From positions 1 to 64,000 of the forward strand of contig NZ_LHZC01000049.1 in the NCBI RefSeq assembly GCF_001580615.1: 64,000 nt of DNA. The letters are read 5' to 3'. Below the pieces are notes generated by a model. That model was not told the DNA's origin, did no database searches, and worked only from the letters and a program-made list of their open reading frames with translations. This document shows, one piece after another, positions 53,929-63,058 of the stretch. The stretch comes from Acetobacter malorum (GTDB lineage Bacteria > Pseudomonadota > Alphaproteobacteria > Acetobacterales > Acetobacteraceae). Each line of letters begins with the position of its first letter. Positions within the stretch are counted from its first letter, which is position 1. Made by a program: the position numbers and the translations under genes.

Positions 53929-54960
53929 TTATCCGGGACCGGTGACGAGCGCCAAATCCGGCAACACAGTTTCCACGTTTCCGCCATGCGGCCTGACCGC
54001 CAGCCGTAAGGCCTGCATCGGGTCATGGACGTTATAAACCCCAGTGACACGCTTTTCTGCCAGTTGCTTATCGAGCACAAAAATATGACGTTGTGACCAC
54101 GGCCGTAGCGCCGTCACGAAGTCAGCAACCCGCATAGAGCGGGCCACAAGCGAACCAGTCGCCCATACACCCACCATTTCCGGGTTCTGCTTACCCGTTT
54201 GCGTTACATGCCCGGTCACCCGCAGCCAGTCTCCGGCATATAAGTCCTGATACGCCGCAAGACCTCCCGGAGCGCTAACCCGACTACTTCCTTCCTTAAC
54301 AGCCACTGTGGTGTGGTGATCATCCATCGCCACATCAAAGACTGTTCCCAAATCGGTTGCCGTCACAGCACCAGCTTTTACCGTAAAAGAAACCTGTGCA
54401 TTATGCTGGACTGTAAAAAGGGCCTGCCCGCGTAAAAGAGTGACAGCACGGCTTGTTTTGGTGAACTGGATAGCAACCGCACTCCGCGGCGCCAGCTGCA
54501 CGACACTCCCGTCCTGCAACTGAACCTCTTTTGTCTGGCTATAACCGGTAGAGTAATCTGCTCGTACCCACACCATTGCATCCGGCGCAAACAAAACCAT
54601 GCCAACACATGCCAAGGCGGCAACACCGCCAGCCCAACTCTGGAATGCACGCCTCTGCCAGACAGGTTTATACGCTGTTGGAGCCGGTGGCATCTTATAG
54701 TGTCGCCGCTCCGGTGAGGCCTGCTGCAAGAGCGTAATTGTCCTGCTGACATCCGCCCATGCCTGATGGTGGCCTGGATCGGCCTTTAACCAGATATCAA
54801 ACTGGCGCAGCAGCTCTGGATTGTTCGGGTCATCCTGCAATTTTACCTGCCAGAGTGCGGCGGCCCGCGTAGCCGTTGTCTTCTCCATCATCAGGCGATG
54901 ACAAAAGCGACGAAACGGACAAAGTGCCGGTGACACAACACTCTGCCTTTCAGATTGCAA
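53929..54960 (-). CDS. FecR-family anti-sigma/sigma-activating membrane protein
   Basis: Encodes 343 residues from a TTG start six bases after the sigma-factor stop; a later ATG at 54891 matches the conserved domain start better and may be the true start. The N-terminal DUF4880-like region is AALWQVKLQDDPNNPELLRQFDIWLKADPGHHQAW, one transmembrane helix follows (WAGGVAALACVGMVLF), then the periplasmic FecR domain (VQLQDGSVVQLAPRSAVAI, FDVAMDDHHTTVAVKEGSSRV). It relays the signal from the receptor to the sigma factor. Confidence 0.9.
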   Translation of the reverse strand: MQSERQSVVSPALCPFRRFCHRLMMEKTTATRAAALWQVKLQDDPNNPELLRQFDIWLKADPGHHQAWADVSRTITLLQQASPERRHYKMPPAPTAYKPVWQRRAFQSWAGGVAALACVGMVLFAPDAMVWVRADYSTGYSQTKEVQLQDGSVVQLAPRSAVAIQFTKTSRAVTLLRGQALFTVQHNAQVSFTVKAGAVTATDLGTVFDVAMDDHHTTVAVKEGSSRVSAPGGLAAYQDLYAGDWLRVTGHVTQTGKQNPEMVGVWATGSLVARSMRVADFVTALRPWSQRHIFVLDKQLAEKRVTGVYNVHDPMQALRLAVRPHGGNVETVLPDLALVTGPG

Positions 54961-54966
54961 GGCACG

Positions 54967-55473
54967 TTATTCTCCTGTTGCGCGCGCATTTGTACAAGCT
55001 TCTATGCCATCAGCAATAAGGCTTTGCGCAAACGAGACTGAAATATTTAACTCAGCGGCAATTTCGCGCAGTTTTAATCCTTCAAAATAGTACATTTTAA
55101 TTGCTGCGGTCTGGCGCGCTGGCATCGCCTCTATCTGGTCCAGCAACTTGCTGACTTGCCAGCGTGCATCCGCAACCTGCTCGGGTGATGGAGCAAGATC
55201 CGCTATCATCCGGCTGGCATTATCAAAATCTGTATCTTTGGTTTTTTCCAGCTTCTGGCGCCGGTAACTAAACCTGCACAAATTCCGCATAATTGTCTTG
55301 AAATAATGAACCGGCGCGCTGATTTCTATTTTGTTCTGCTGCTCAAACAGCAGCCAGGCTTCCTGCACCAGGTCTTCTGCCTGCGCGTGGTCCCTCGTGA
55401 GGCGATTGGCATACACAAGAAACGCTTTACGATGCTCCTGATACAGTCTCAGCGATAGTTTTCTTGTGCTCAA
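54967..55473 (-). CDS. FecI-type ECF sigma factor
   Basis: Encodes 168 residues from a TTG start at 55473, chosen because GGAGG lies seven bases upstream at 55481-55485; an earlier ATG at 55530 would run through the Fur box. Sigma region 2 (RLTRDHAQAEDLVQEAWLL) and region 4 (MPARQTAAIKMYYFEGLKLREIAAELNISVS) are intact. It should direct RNA polymerase to the linked receptor gene when FecR signals. It is followed directly by the fecR-like gene. Confidence 0.9.
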   Translation of the reverse strand: MSTRKLSLRLYQEHRKAFLVYANRLTRDHAQAEDLVQEAWLLFEQQNKIEISAPVHYFKTIMRNLCRFSYRRQKLEKTKDTDFDNASRMIADLAPSPEQVADARWQVSKLLDQIEAMPARQTAAIKMYYFEGLKLREIAAELNISVSFAQSLIADGIEACTNARATGE

Positions 55474-55499
55474 CGCGAAACCTCCGACATTGCGTTCCG

Positions 55500-55524
55500 C
55501 TATATGAGAATTATTCTCATATAG
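55500..55524. promoter_or_regulatory. Fur box upstream of the FecI-like gene
   Basis: A perfect inverted repeat of 12-bp arms with a one-base centre (55500-55511/55513-55524) contains ATGAGAATTATTCTCAT, which matches classical Fur-box sequences. It lies about 27 bp before the TTG start of the sigma factor, so iron-replete Fur would repress the fecIR-receptor unit. Confidence 0.85.
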
Positions 55525-55676
55525 CCACAAAAATTTTACCGCTGCATGAAGCGGTCGCTCTTTCAGGAAACAAGCATTCTCTCCTAAATCTGCAAAAGTT
55601 CACCCATGATGGACCTGCTCCAGTTCCCAAAGGCGGGTCGCTCACGATAAATCCTGATCATCAGGAGACCTGTCCC

Positions 55677-56405
55677 ATGGGCAAAACCCCGAAACTTATT
55701 CAGTCAATTGAACGCTCCGCCGCCATTCTGGAAATCATCGCTCAGGAGGGTGGCAGCGCACGCCTGCAACAAATTGCCGGCATCTCCGGCATTGGAAAAA
55801 CGACCGTCCACAACATTCTTCAGACACTCGACCATCTGGGCTATGTGCAGCGCCGCACCGGGGACATGCGCTATCATCTGGGCGGTCGCATCCTCAATCT
55901 GGCCCGGATTACCGGCGATGATAATGCTCTGCGCGCCCGCCTGCGCCCTGCCCTCGATGCGATTGCCGAAGAGAGCGGAGCCACCGTCTGGCTTGCCGTC
56001 CCCAGCGGGGATGAGGCCGCCTATCTGGATATCGTCAACCTGCCAGACCCGGACCTGATGCACAGAATCCCAAGCCGGGAAAAGCTGGAAGGATCCGCCG
56101 TGGGGCTGGTTTTTCTGGCCTTTGTCCCCGGCCTTGGCAAACGGGTGCTGACCACCCGCGCCAATGCTCTGAACAGTGATATCCTCGCTCAGATTGAAAC
56201 CGTGCGCATCAAAGGCTTTGCGCTGGATCTGCAAAGCTACCACCCGGGCGTAAACAGCGTCGCCATTCCCTGGCGGGACAATGGCGAGGTGCGTGCCAGC
56301 ATCTGCCTGACCGGCCCTGCCAGCAAGCTCCCGCCACACCGGCTCAGCCGTCTGGCATGGATGATGATGAAGCACGTCGAACGCACAGATATCCAGAGCT
56401 GCTGA
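55677..56405 (+). CDS. IclR-family transcriptional regulator
   Basis: Encodes 242 residues from the ATG at 55677 with AGGAG at good spacing. The N-terminal winged helix is SIERSAAILEIIAQEGGSARLQQIAGISG, then TTVHNILQTLDHLGYVQRR; the C-terminal effector domain follows (ATVWLAVPSGDEAAYLDIV, LEGSAVGLVFLAF, GVNSVAIPWRDNGEVRASICLTGP). It heads a co-directional run: GlcG-like protein, MFS transporter and TonB receptor, which it may control. The effector is not known. Confidence 0.9.
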   Translation: MGKTPKLIQSIERSAAILEIIAQEGGSARLQQIAGISGIGKTTVHNILQTLDHLGYVQRRTGDMRYHLGGRILNLARITGDDNALRARLRPALDAIAEESGATVWLAVPSGDEAAYLDIVNLPDPDLMHRIPSREKLEGSAVGLVFLAFVPGLGKRVLTTRANALNSDILAQIETVRIKGFALDLQSYHPGVNSVAIPWRDNGEVRASICLTGPASKLPPHRLSRLAWMMMKHVERTDIQSC

Positions 56406-56495
56406 ACAAATAGTCTTTCCCTTGCGCCCACCATTCCCTTATTGAGCAGCGCAGCTACTCTGCGCCTTTATCTCAGGAAAGCGATTTTCTCTGCC

Positions 56496-56894
56496 ATGAA
56501 CTCTTCTACCGCAACCGCCATGATCACTGCTGCTCTGGCCGAAGCAGAGCGCATGAATGTCTCTGTCTGCATTTCCATTGTGGATGCCGCAGCCTGGCCG
56601 GTTGCCTTTATGCGTATGGAAGGCACCATTCTCGGGGCCATTGATATCGCCAACAAAAAAGCCCGCACCGCTGTGCTGTTCCAGATGGACAGCGCCGACT
56701 TTGCAGAAATTGCCCACCCCAACGCCCATGCCTATACACTGGAAAATACCAATGGCGGGCTCATCAGCTTTGGCGGCGGCCTTGTGCTGAAGGATGCCGA
56801 GGGCACCGTTGTGGGCGCCATTGGCGTATCCGGCGCCAGCACTGCGGATGATATTGCCATTGCCACCGTCGCCTCTCGCGTTCTGATCGCCTGA
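56496..56894 (+). CDS. GlcG/HbpS-family protein
   Basis: Encodes 132 residues from the ATG at 56496. The pattern AALAEAERMNVSVCISIVDAAAWPVAFMRMEGTILGAIDIANKKARTA and the C-terminal GGGLVLKDAEGTVVGAIGVSGASTADD define the GlcG/HbpS (DUF336) family, found in glycolate, haem-sensing and diverse catabolic operons. No signal peptide. Its biochemical role is unclear in most organisms. It lies 28 bp before the MFS exporter, so they are one transcript with IclR. Confidence 0.88.
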   Translation: MNSSTATAMITAALAEAERMNVSVCISIVDAAAWPVAFMRMEGTILGAIDIANKKARTAVLFQMDSADFAEIAHPNAHAYTLENTNGGLISFGGGLVLKDAEGTVVGAIGVSGASTADDIAIATVASRVLIA

Positions 56895-56921
56895 GCCGAC
56901 TTTTTTAAGCCGAGACCCTGC

Positions 56922-58157
56922 ATGACATCAGAAACTGTGCCGCCTGAGAGCGGTCTTACCGTGGTTCCGCCGCCTCATGGCAGAACAGCAGCCCTCCTTA
57001 CCCTCACATTCGGCACGTTTGTTGTCGGCACCGGGGAGTTCGCCATCATGGGCATGCTCCCGGAATTTGCACAGTCGCTCAATCTGTCTCTGGCCGATGC
57101 CGGGTATGCCATTACCGCCTACGCATTGGGGGTGGTAATTGGCGCACCGCTCATCACCATTCTGGGCGCGCGGCTGTCCCGGCGGGAACTTCTGCTTGTT
57201 CTGCTGATCATGTTCTGCCTCGGCAATTTTCTGAGCATTGTCATGCCCACACCGGGACTGGTTGAGGTCGCCCGTTTTCTGACCGGCCTGCCGCATGGTG
57301 CGCTCTTCGGCATTTCCGCTCTTGTGGCGGCTTCCATGGTGGAGCGCTCCCGCCGCGGCTGGGCGGTCGGGCGCGTGCTCTCTGGCATTGCCATTTCCAC
57401 CCTGATTGGCGCGCCGTTTTCCACCTTTGCAGCAGACCATTTTGGCTGGCGCATTGCGTATCTGATTATCGGCCTGTTTGGCGTTCTGACCTTTCTCGGC
57501 GTCCTGCGCTATATTCCCGCTGATAAACCCAACCGCAAGAACTCCCCGCTCAAGGAAATCACGGCTCTGGGCAACACGCAGGTTCTGCTCACCCTGCTGA
57601 CCGCCGCTGTGGGTTTTGGCGGAATGTTTGGTGTCTACACCTACCTCACCAGCGTCCTGCAAAACGTGACCCACGTGCCGGAATGGCAAACCATGGTCTA
57701 TATGGTTATCTGGGGTGCGGGCATGCTGGTCGGCGCGAACGCTGGGGCCTGGCTGGTGGACCGGAACATCAATCTGGCCGCCATCATCGCTCTTGCCGGC
57801 AGTGCGGTCATCATGTTCACCTTTTCAACCGTCCTGCACAGCAACATTGCCCTGATGCTGATTGTCTTCCTGATCCCCACGTTTGTGAACGGTCTTGGTC
57901 CGGCACTTCAGACACGGCTGATGGATTTTGCAGGCGAGGCTCAGACGCTTGCCGCCTCCCTCAACCATTCAGCCTTCAACATTGCCAACGCGCTTGGAGC
58001 GTCTCTGGGCAGTGTGCTGCTGGCGCACCAGTTCGGGTATGGCTCTCTGGGCATTGGCGGAGCGCTGCTCTCCATCGGTGGCCTGCTGGTGTATCTGTTT
58101 GCCCTGCTTCTGCTCAAAAAAAGCGGGCAGCAGGAAGAACGGGGTTCCCTTACCTGA
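56922..58157 (+). CDS. MFS transporter, DHA1 AraJ/YdhP-like
   Basis: Encodes 411 residues with 12 helices. LTFGTFVVGTGEFAIMGMLPEFAQSL, the loop GARLSRRELLLVLLIMFCLGN and GLPHGALFGISALVAASMV are typical of the DHA1 AraJ/NepI-like subgroup, proton-coupled exporters of sugars, nucleosides or drugs. It follows the GlcG-like gene by 28 bp. The substrate is unknown; some AraJ relatives export arabinose-type sugars. Confidence 0.88.
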   Translation: MTSETVPPESGLTVVPPPHGRTAALLTLTFGTFVVGTGEFAIMGMLPEFAQSLNLSLADAGYAITAYALGVVIGAPLITILGARLSRRELLLVLLIMFCLGNFLSIVMPTPGLVEVARFLTGLPHGALFGISALVAASMVERSRRGWAVGRVLSGIAISTLIGAPFSTFAADHFGWRIAYLIIGLFGVLTFLGVLRYIPADKPNRKNSPLKEITALGNTQVLLTLLTAAVGFGGMFGVYTYLTSVLQNVTHVPEWQTMVYMVIWGAGMLVGANAGAWLVDRNINLAAIIALAGSAVIMFTFSTVLHSNIALMLIVFLIPTFVNGLGPALQTRLMDFAGEAQTLAASLNHSAFNIANALGASLGSVLLAHQFGYGSLGIGGALLSIGGLLVYLFALLLLKKSGQQEERGSLT

Positions 58158-58321
58158 ACCTCCTAAACCGCGGTGTTTGTGCAACAGATATGAGCAAAAA
58201 CTGCCTAAAAATGTCACAAAAACATCACACCCCTCTTTGAAGCCTTTGCATATCTGGAGGTTGAACGGTTAAGAGACCGCTTCTCTTTGACCCGCCTCAC
58301 CCTCCGGAGTGCTGACCGCAA

Positions 58322-60742
58322 GTGCGCACCAAACATCTGCTTTTGTCCTCTATCGCACTGTTTGCCATAGAACGCCCGGCTCTGGCCGCTGAAACTACGC
58401 CGCAGCACAAGCATGCAGCCCGCCATGCGCAGCCGGTTTCCGCGCACAAGCCCGCAGCGGCACAAACCCAGACCACTCCGAAGGCCACAACCCGGCCCAC
58501 CGCCAGCCATCACAGCAAACCGGCGGATCTGGAATCACGCGGCACAGAAAGTGTGTCCGTCACAGGCCGTCAGCTGACGGGGCGTGATGCGGAACAGGCT
58601 GTCACCAAAGCCATCATGCGGCAGTTTGTGCCGGGCACCAGCCCTTACAAGATGCTGGACCGGATGCCGGGTGTAAGCTTTTCCTCCACGGACCCGTTCG
58701 GCATCGACAGCTTCGGCGCTAACCTCTACGTGCGCGGGTTCTTCATGAACCAACTGGGTGTGACGGTGGATGGCGTTCCTCTGAACGACCAGACCTATCA
58801 GTCCGTCAGCGGGATGAGCCTCGCATCCTCCATCATCCCGGATGATATCCAGTCCATGCGCATGTCACAGGGTGCCGGGTCGGTTGAACTGCCCTCCACC
58901 AATACGCTGGGCGGCACTATTCAGATCGGCTCGTCTGACCCGTCTGAAAAGCGCGGCGGCAAGGTCAGCCAGTCTTTTGGCAGCTATAATTCCTACCGCA
59001 CTTATGTTCGGCTGGATTCCGGCAAGCTGAATGATACCGGCACCCGCTTTTACACCTCCTATGCCCGCACGGATGAAGGCATGTGGATGGGCAAGGGGGA
59101 CCAGTTCATGCAGCAGGTCGACGCCAAACTGGTGCAGCCCATTGGCAACCGCAGCCGCATGTCCGCCTTCTTCAACTGGTCCACTCTGGCGCAGTGGAAC
59201 TACCCGGATACGTCCATCGGCATCCTGAAAAACCTCGGCTGGCGCACACCGCACCTGTACCCCAACTATGCGCAGGCTTACGGCATTGCCAATGGCACCC
59301 GCCCTGTGCCGCCGGGATACAACACTGTGCCCGGCATTAACGGCGCAGACATCGCCATGTACGACGGCGGCCAGTCTGAAACCAACTTTATGGGCGGCCT
59401 GCATTTTGACCTCGCCCTGACAGACCGCCTGACGTGGAACACCACCGTCTACGGCCACAGCCAGACCGGCTATTACAGCTACACGGATTCAGAAGATCCC
59501 TCTCCCAACGGCGCACCGTTCTCGGAAGAAGTCTGGCAGAACCGGCAGGAACGCTACGGGATTGATACCAGCCTGCGCTATAAATGGGGCCGCCACACGA
59601 TTGAAGGCGGCGTCTGGTATGAAAACAACAACCAGCAGGCGGGCCTGTTCAATTACCAGCAGCCCCTGCTTGGGGAGGGCGCGCCGCTCAAGGCTGTCGG
59701 GCCTTATAATGTGTATGGCCGCGCCTTTATGCAGGGCTATAACTTCCAGTGGACCACCAATGTTATGCAGTTCCACCTGCAGGACAGTGTGCAGCTGACA
59801 CCGGGCCTTACACTGCATGCCGGGTTTAAATCCATGGTGGCAACAACCGCTGGCGGTGCAAACTACAACAATGCCGACTGGACGGGTGCCGATGCGCTAC
59901 CCAATGGCTCTCTGACGGCCTCTCAGGCCTTCCTGCCCCACATCAATCTGGACTGGCACCTCAACGACCACCACGAGTTCTACGTGGACGTGGCCGAGAA
60001 CATGCGGGCTTATGAAGTCTCCGCCTTTGGCGTGGGCAACTCCATTTACTCCGTGCAGGATCAGGCTACTTTTCAGGCGCAGAAACGGGCGGCAGAACCG
60101 TCCAAAGCCTGGGTTTATCTGGGCGGCTATCGCTATACCTCCCGCTACCTGCAGGCGAATGCGACTATCTATCACGCCAGCCTGATCCATCCGCTGCTGG
60201 CTGCTGCTGTGGGCTCTCTGACCAACCCGGTCTCTCAGGTGATCGACTTCGGCCACATCTCCATGACGGGTGCGAACGGGGCTATTACCCTCACCCCCAT
60301 CCGAGGCCTGAGCTTTACGAACACCCTGAGCTACAACAAGGGCACGTATGACCGGAACGTGGACACCGTCGGCGGGTATTACGGTCTGTCAGGCAAAAAT
60401 ATCGTCAATTATCCGGCGTGGATGTATAAAACGGCCCTGTCCTACACATGGAAAGGTGCGACCGCGCATTTTGACGCCAACTATTTTGGCCGCCGTTACT
60501 ACAGCTTTATGAACGACACCTCCGTGCCGGGCTACTGGGTGGCCAATGCGGGTCTTGAATACCGCTTTGGGGACATGAGCGTTCTGAAAAACGTCACGGC
60601 CAGCTTCAATGTCTATAACCTGTTTAACAACAAATATATTTCCATGATGGGCCAGAATGATAACCCCGCCGTGGGGGATTATCAGTCCATGGAACGCGGG
60701 GCTGTGCGCGAATTTTTCGGCACCGTCAGCACGTCTTTCTAA
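58322..60742 (+). CDS. TonB-dependent outer-membrane receptor (paralogue of the receptor at 17-19.5 kb)
   Basis: Encodes 806 residues from a GTG start preceded by GGAG. After the signal segment (LSSIALFAIERPALAAET) comes a His/Ala/Thr/Pro-rich linker, then the plug (LESRGTESVSVTGRQL, YKMLDRMPGVSFSSTDPFGIDSFGANLYVRGF) and a barrel ending GTVSTSF. YYSFMNDTSVPGYWVANAGLEY and the shared ending mark it as a paralogue of 16999-19524. It is the last gene after the IclR/GlcG/MFS run, and its ligand is unknown. Confidence 0.92.
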   Translation: MRTKHLLLSSIALFAIERPALAAETTPQHKHAARHAQPVSAHKPAAAQTQTTPKATTRPTASHHSKPADLESRGTESVSVTGRQLTGRDAEQAVTKAIMRQFVPGTSPYKMLDRMPGVSFSSTDPFGIDSFGANLYVRGFFMNQLGVTVDGVPLNDQTYQSVSGMSLASSIIPDDIQSMRMSQGAGSVELPSTNTLGGTIQIGSSDPSEKRGGKVSQSFGSYNSYRTYVRLDSGKLNDTGTRFYTSYARTDEGMWMGKGDQFMQQVDAKLVQPIGNRSRMSAFFNWSTLAQWNYPDTSIGILKNLGWRTPHLYPNYAQAYGIANGTRPVPPGYNTVPGINGADIAMYDGGQSETNFMGGLHFDLALTDRLTWNTTVYGHSQTGYYSYTDSEDPSPNGAPFSEEVWQNRQERYGIDTSLRYKWGRHTIEGGVWYENNNQQAGLFNYQQPLLGEGAPLKAVGPYNVYGRAFMQGYNFQWTTNVMQFHLQDSVQLTPGLTLHAGFKSMVATTAGGANYNNADWTGADALPNGSLTASQAFLPHINLDWHLNDHHEFYVDVAENMRAYEVSAFGVGNSIYSVQDQATFQAQKRAAEPSKAWVYLGGYRYTSRYLQANATIYHASLIHPLLAAAVGSLTNPVSQVIDFGHISMTGANGAITLTPIRGLSFTNTLSYNKGTYDRNVDTVGGYYGLSGKNIVNYPAWMYKTALSYTWKGATAHFDANYFGRRYYSFMNDTSVPGYWVANAGLEYRFGDMSVLKNVTASFNVYNLFNNKYISMMGQNDNPAVGDYQSMERGAVREFFGTVSTSF

Positions 60743-60776
60743 ACGCTCCAAGGGGAGTAAAGCTCCCCGCCGTTTA
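60740..60776. terminator. Hairpin between receptor and ackA, possible bidirectional terminator
   Basis: GGGGAG (60752-60757) pairs with CTCCCC (60763-60768), with outer pairing TAAACG (60740-60745)/CGTTTA (60771-60776). It spans the convergent gene ends. No long T-run. Confidence 0.55.
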
Positions 60777-61964
60777 GAGAAATTTAAGAACGCTCAGATA
60801 GATCTCGCGCTCCTCGTCAGTCGGTTCCACGCGCACCCGCACCCGGCTGTCGGGCGTGCTGATAATGGCGTCATGACGCTGGTTGGCGGCCTCATCCAGC
60901 GTGACGCCTGCCCAGCTCAAAGCCTGACAGACATCCTGCCGGAGTGCGGCATCATGCTCGCCAATACCTGCGGTAAAGACCAGCCCGTCCAGACCACCCA
61001 TCACCGCTATCAACGCACCGATTTCCTGACGGATACGATACACAAACAGACTTAGCGCTTCGGCAATCTGCACGCTTTGAGCCGAACTCGCGTCCTTTGC
61101 CAGCATTTCACGCAGCACTCGCATGTCAGGTGAAACACCGGAAACGCCGAGCAGGCCGGACTCATGGTAAAGCGTCTGCACCAGCGTCCGCCAGTCGGCC
61201 TTTTCTTCCTGCACCATGTAGAGCAGCACGCCCGGATCAATCGCGCCGCAGCGTGTGCCCATCATCAGGCCATCCAGTGCGGAAAAGCCCATTGTGGTTT
61301 CAAGGCTTTTGCCATCCTTCAAAGCACACAGGCTGGCCCCACTCCCAAGATGGGCAATAATGGTCCGCCCTGTGGCAAGCTGCGGGTCAATCTGCGCAAG
61401 GCGCTGGCCGATATAGCTGTAGGAAATGCCGTGAAAGCCATAGCGCACTACGCCCTGTTCCTCATACCGGCGCGGCAGCGGCAGAAGCCGCGCCACTTTG
61501 GGGATGGTGCTGTGGAAGGTCGTATCAAAACACGCGACCTGCAAAAGGTCTGGCCGCCGCTGCGCAATGGCTTTGGCCGGGGCCAGCGTGGCCTGCTGAT
61601 GCAGCGGGTCAAACGGGGTGAGCTGGTCCAGCTTGTTCAGAATTTCCGGCGTGATTTTCACAGGTTCCAGAAAATCGGCCCCGCCATGTACAACCCGGTG
61701 CCCGGCCGCAACCACCCGGCCCTTCTGAGCAAACTGCTCCAGCCAGTGGAACAGATGGTCAAAAATCGCCAATCCGGTTTCCGGCCACTCTTCCTGCGCC
61801 AGAACAACGCCATCATGATTTTTGGCATGGAAGCGCGCACCCTTGGGGTTTTGCTCAATTTCCCCGTTGAGCAGAACCGTCGCCTTCTGGCTGTCGGCCT
61901 TGTCGTAAACGGTAAATTTCAGACTGGAAGAGCCACTGTTAAAAACAATAATCACGTCCTGCAT
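60774..61964 (-). CDS. ackA: Acetate kinase
   Basis: Encodes 396 residues from the ATG at 61964, which has GAAGGA eight bases upstream. VFNSGSSSLKF at the N-terminus, GHRVVHGG, AHLGSGAS, MMGTRCGAIDPG and GGLDGLVFTAGIGEHDA define the enzyme. It interconverts acetate + ATP and acetyl phosphate. With the upstream pta gene it links acetyl-CoA and acetate, and in acetic acid bacteria it may also follow phosphoketolase. The two genes are separated by 44 bp. Confidence 0.96.
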   Translation of the reverse strand: MQDVIIVFNSGSSSLKFTVYDKADSQKATVLLNGEIEQNPKGARFHAKNHDGVVLAQEEWPETGLAIFDHLFHWLEQFAQKGRVVAAGHRVVHGGADFLEPVKITPEILNKLDQLTPFDPLHQQATLAPAKAIAQRRPDLLQVACFDTTFHSTIPKVARLLPLPRRYEEQGVVRYGFHGISYSYIGQRLAQIDPQLATGRTIIAHLGSGASLCALKDGKSLETTMGFSALDGLMMGTRCGAIDPGVLLYMVQEEKADWRTLVQTLYHESGLLGVSGVSPDMRVLREMLAKDASSAQSVQIAEALSLFVYRIRQEIGALIAVMGGLDGLVFTAGIGEHDAALRQDVCQALSWAGVTLDEAANQRHDAIISTPDSRVRVRVEPTDEEREIYLSVLKFL

Positions 61965-62008
61965 TGATCCGTCCTTCTCTCTGGCTCTTCTTGTATCCTG
62001 AACTTGCT

Positions 62009-63052
62009 TCACGCCGCAGGAGCGCTTTCCGGATGCAGGTGCCGCGCATACAGTGCGCCCACAGCAATGGACGCCAGCCGCGCCTGCACACTATCCGCCC
62101 GGCTGGTCAGCAACACCGGCACACTGGCCCCCAGCACCACCCCGGCTGAGTCCGCCCCAGCCAGAAAGATCATGTTCTTGGCCAGCATGTTGCCTGCTTC
62201 CAGATCGGGTGTCACAAGAATTTGCGCCCGCCCTGCTACCGGCGAGGTAATGCCTTTAATTTTGGCGGCCTCTGCGCTCACGGCATTATCCATGGCCAGC
62301 GGGCCATCCAGAACACCACCTTCAATCTGCCCACGCTCCGCCATTTTACACAGGGCGGCAGCATCCACCGTGCCGGGAATTTTGGGGTTCACGGTTTCCA
62401 CAGCAGACAGCATCGCCACCCGTGGCTCGCCAAGCCCAAGGCCCCGGTGCAGATCAATCGCGTTCTGCACAATATCGCGCTTGATGGTAAGGTCCGGGAA
62501 GATATTGATAGCGGCATCCGTCACAAAAATAAGATCATCATAAGCAGGCACTGCGAGCAGAAAGACATGGCTCACCCGCCGGGCCGTGCGCAACCCACTC
62601 TCTGGTGAGACGACGGCATGCATCAACACATCTGTGTGCAGGCTGCCTTTCATCAGGGCATGCACCTGCCCGGATTTGACGAGTGCGACGGCCTGCGCCG
62701 CAGCCTCCTGCGGGGTGGCGACATCCACAATGGTCGCACCCCCCAGATCAATCCCGCAACTCTGCGCCACGTCAGTAATCAGAGCGCGCGGGCCGATCAG
62801 AACGGGTTCCAGAATATTCTGCTGCGCCGCATCCATAGCCCCTTCCAGCGCATGCTGCTCACACGGCCAGACAATACCGATACTCACCTTACCGGGGAGC
62901 TGTCTGGCCCGCTCAATCAGATTTTCAAAAGCCTGATGGCTTTTGGGGCCGGAAACTGCGGGCATATCCGCACTATCCTGCACATACTGCTGCGCTGGAG
63001 TTACGGAAGCAGCAGAAGAGGACGCCATGGTCTGATTTTCCTGTTGAGACAT
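62009..63052 (-). CDS. pta: Phosphate acetyl/butyryltransferase (Pta family, short form)
   Basis: Encodes 347 residues, a single catalytic domain without the DRTGG regulatory domain of long Pta. The N-terminus is a 30-residue Ala/Gln-rich head. GEPRVAMLSAVETVNPKIPGTVDAAALCKMA and DLEAGNMLAKNMIFLAGADSAGVVLGASVPVLLTSRAD are the family signature. It exchanges acetyl-CoA and acetyl phosphate (or butyryl equivalents). It is transcribed just before ackA and only six bases after the next gene, so the three are one operon. Confidence 0.92.
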   Translation of the reverse strand: MSQQENQTMASSSAASVTPAQQYVQDSADMPAVSGPKSHQAFENLIERARQLPGKVSIGIVWPCEQHALEGAMDAAQQNILEPVLIGPRALITDVAQSCGIDLGGATIVDVATPQEAAAQAVALVKSGQVHALMKGSLHTDVLMHAVVSPESGLRTARRVSHVFLLAVPAYDDLIFVTDAAINIFPDLTIKRDIVQNAIDLHRGLGLGEPRVAMLSAVETVNPKIPGTVDAAALCKMAERGQIEGGVLDGPLAMDNAVSAEAAKIKGITSPVAGRAQILVTPDLEAGNMLAKNMIFLAGADSAGVVLGASVPVLLTSRADSVQARLASIAVGALYARHLHPESAPAA

Positions 63053-63058
63053 ACTACG

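Noticed and set aside
58185-58256. CAGATATG/CATATCTG pair upstream of the last TonB receptor
   Set aside because: The arms are 56 bp apart and only 8 bp long, which is expected by chance at this scale.
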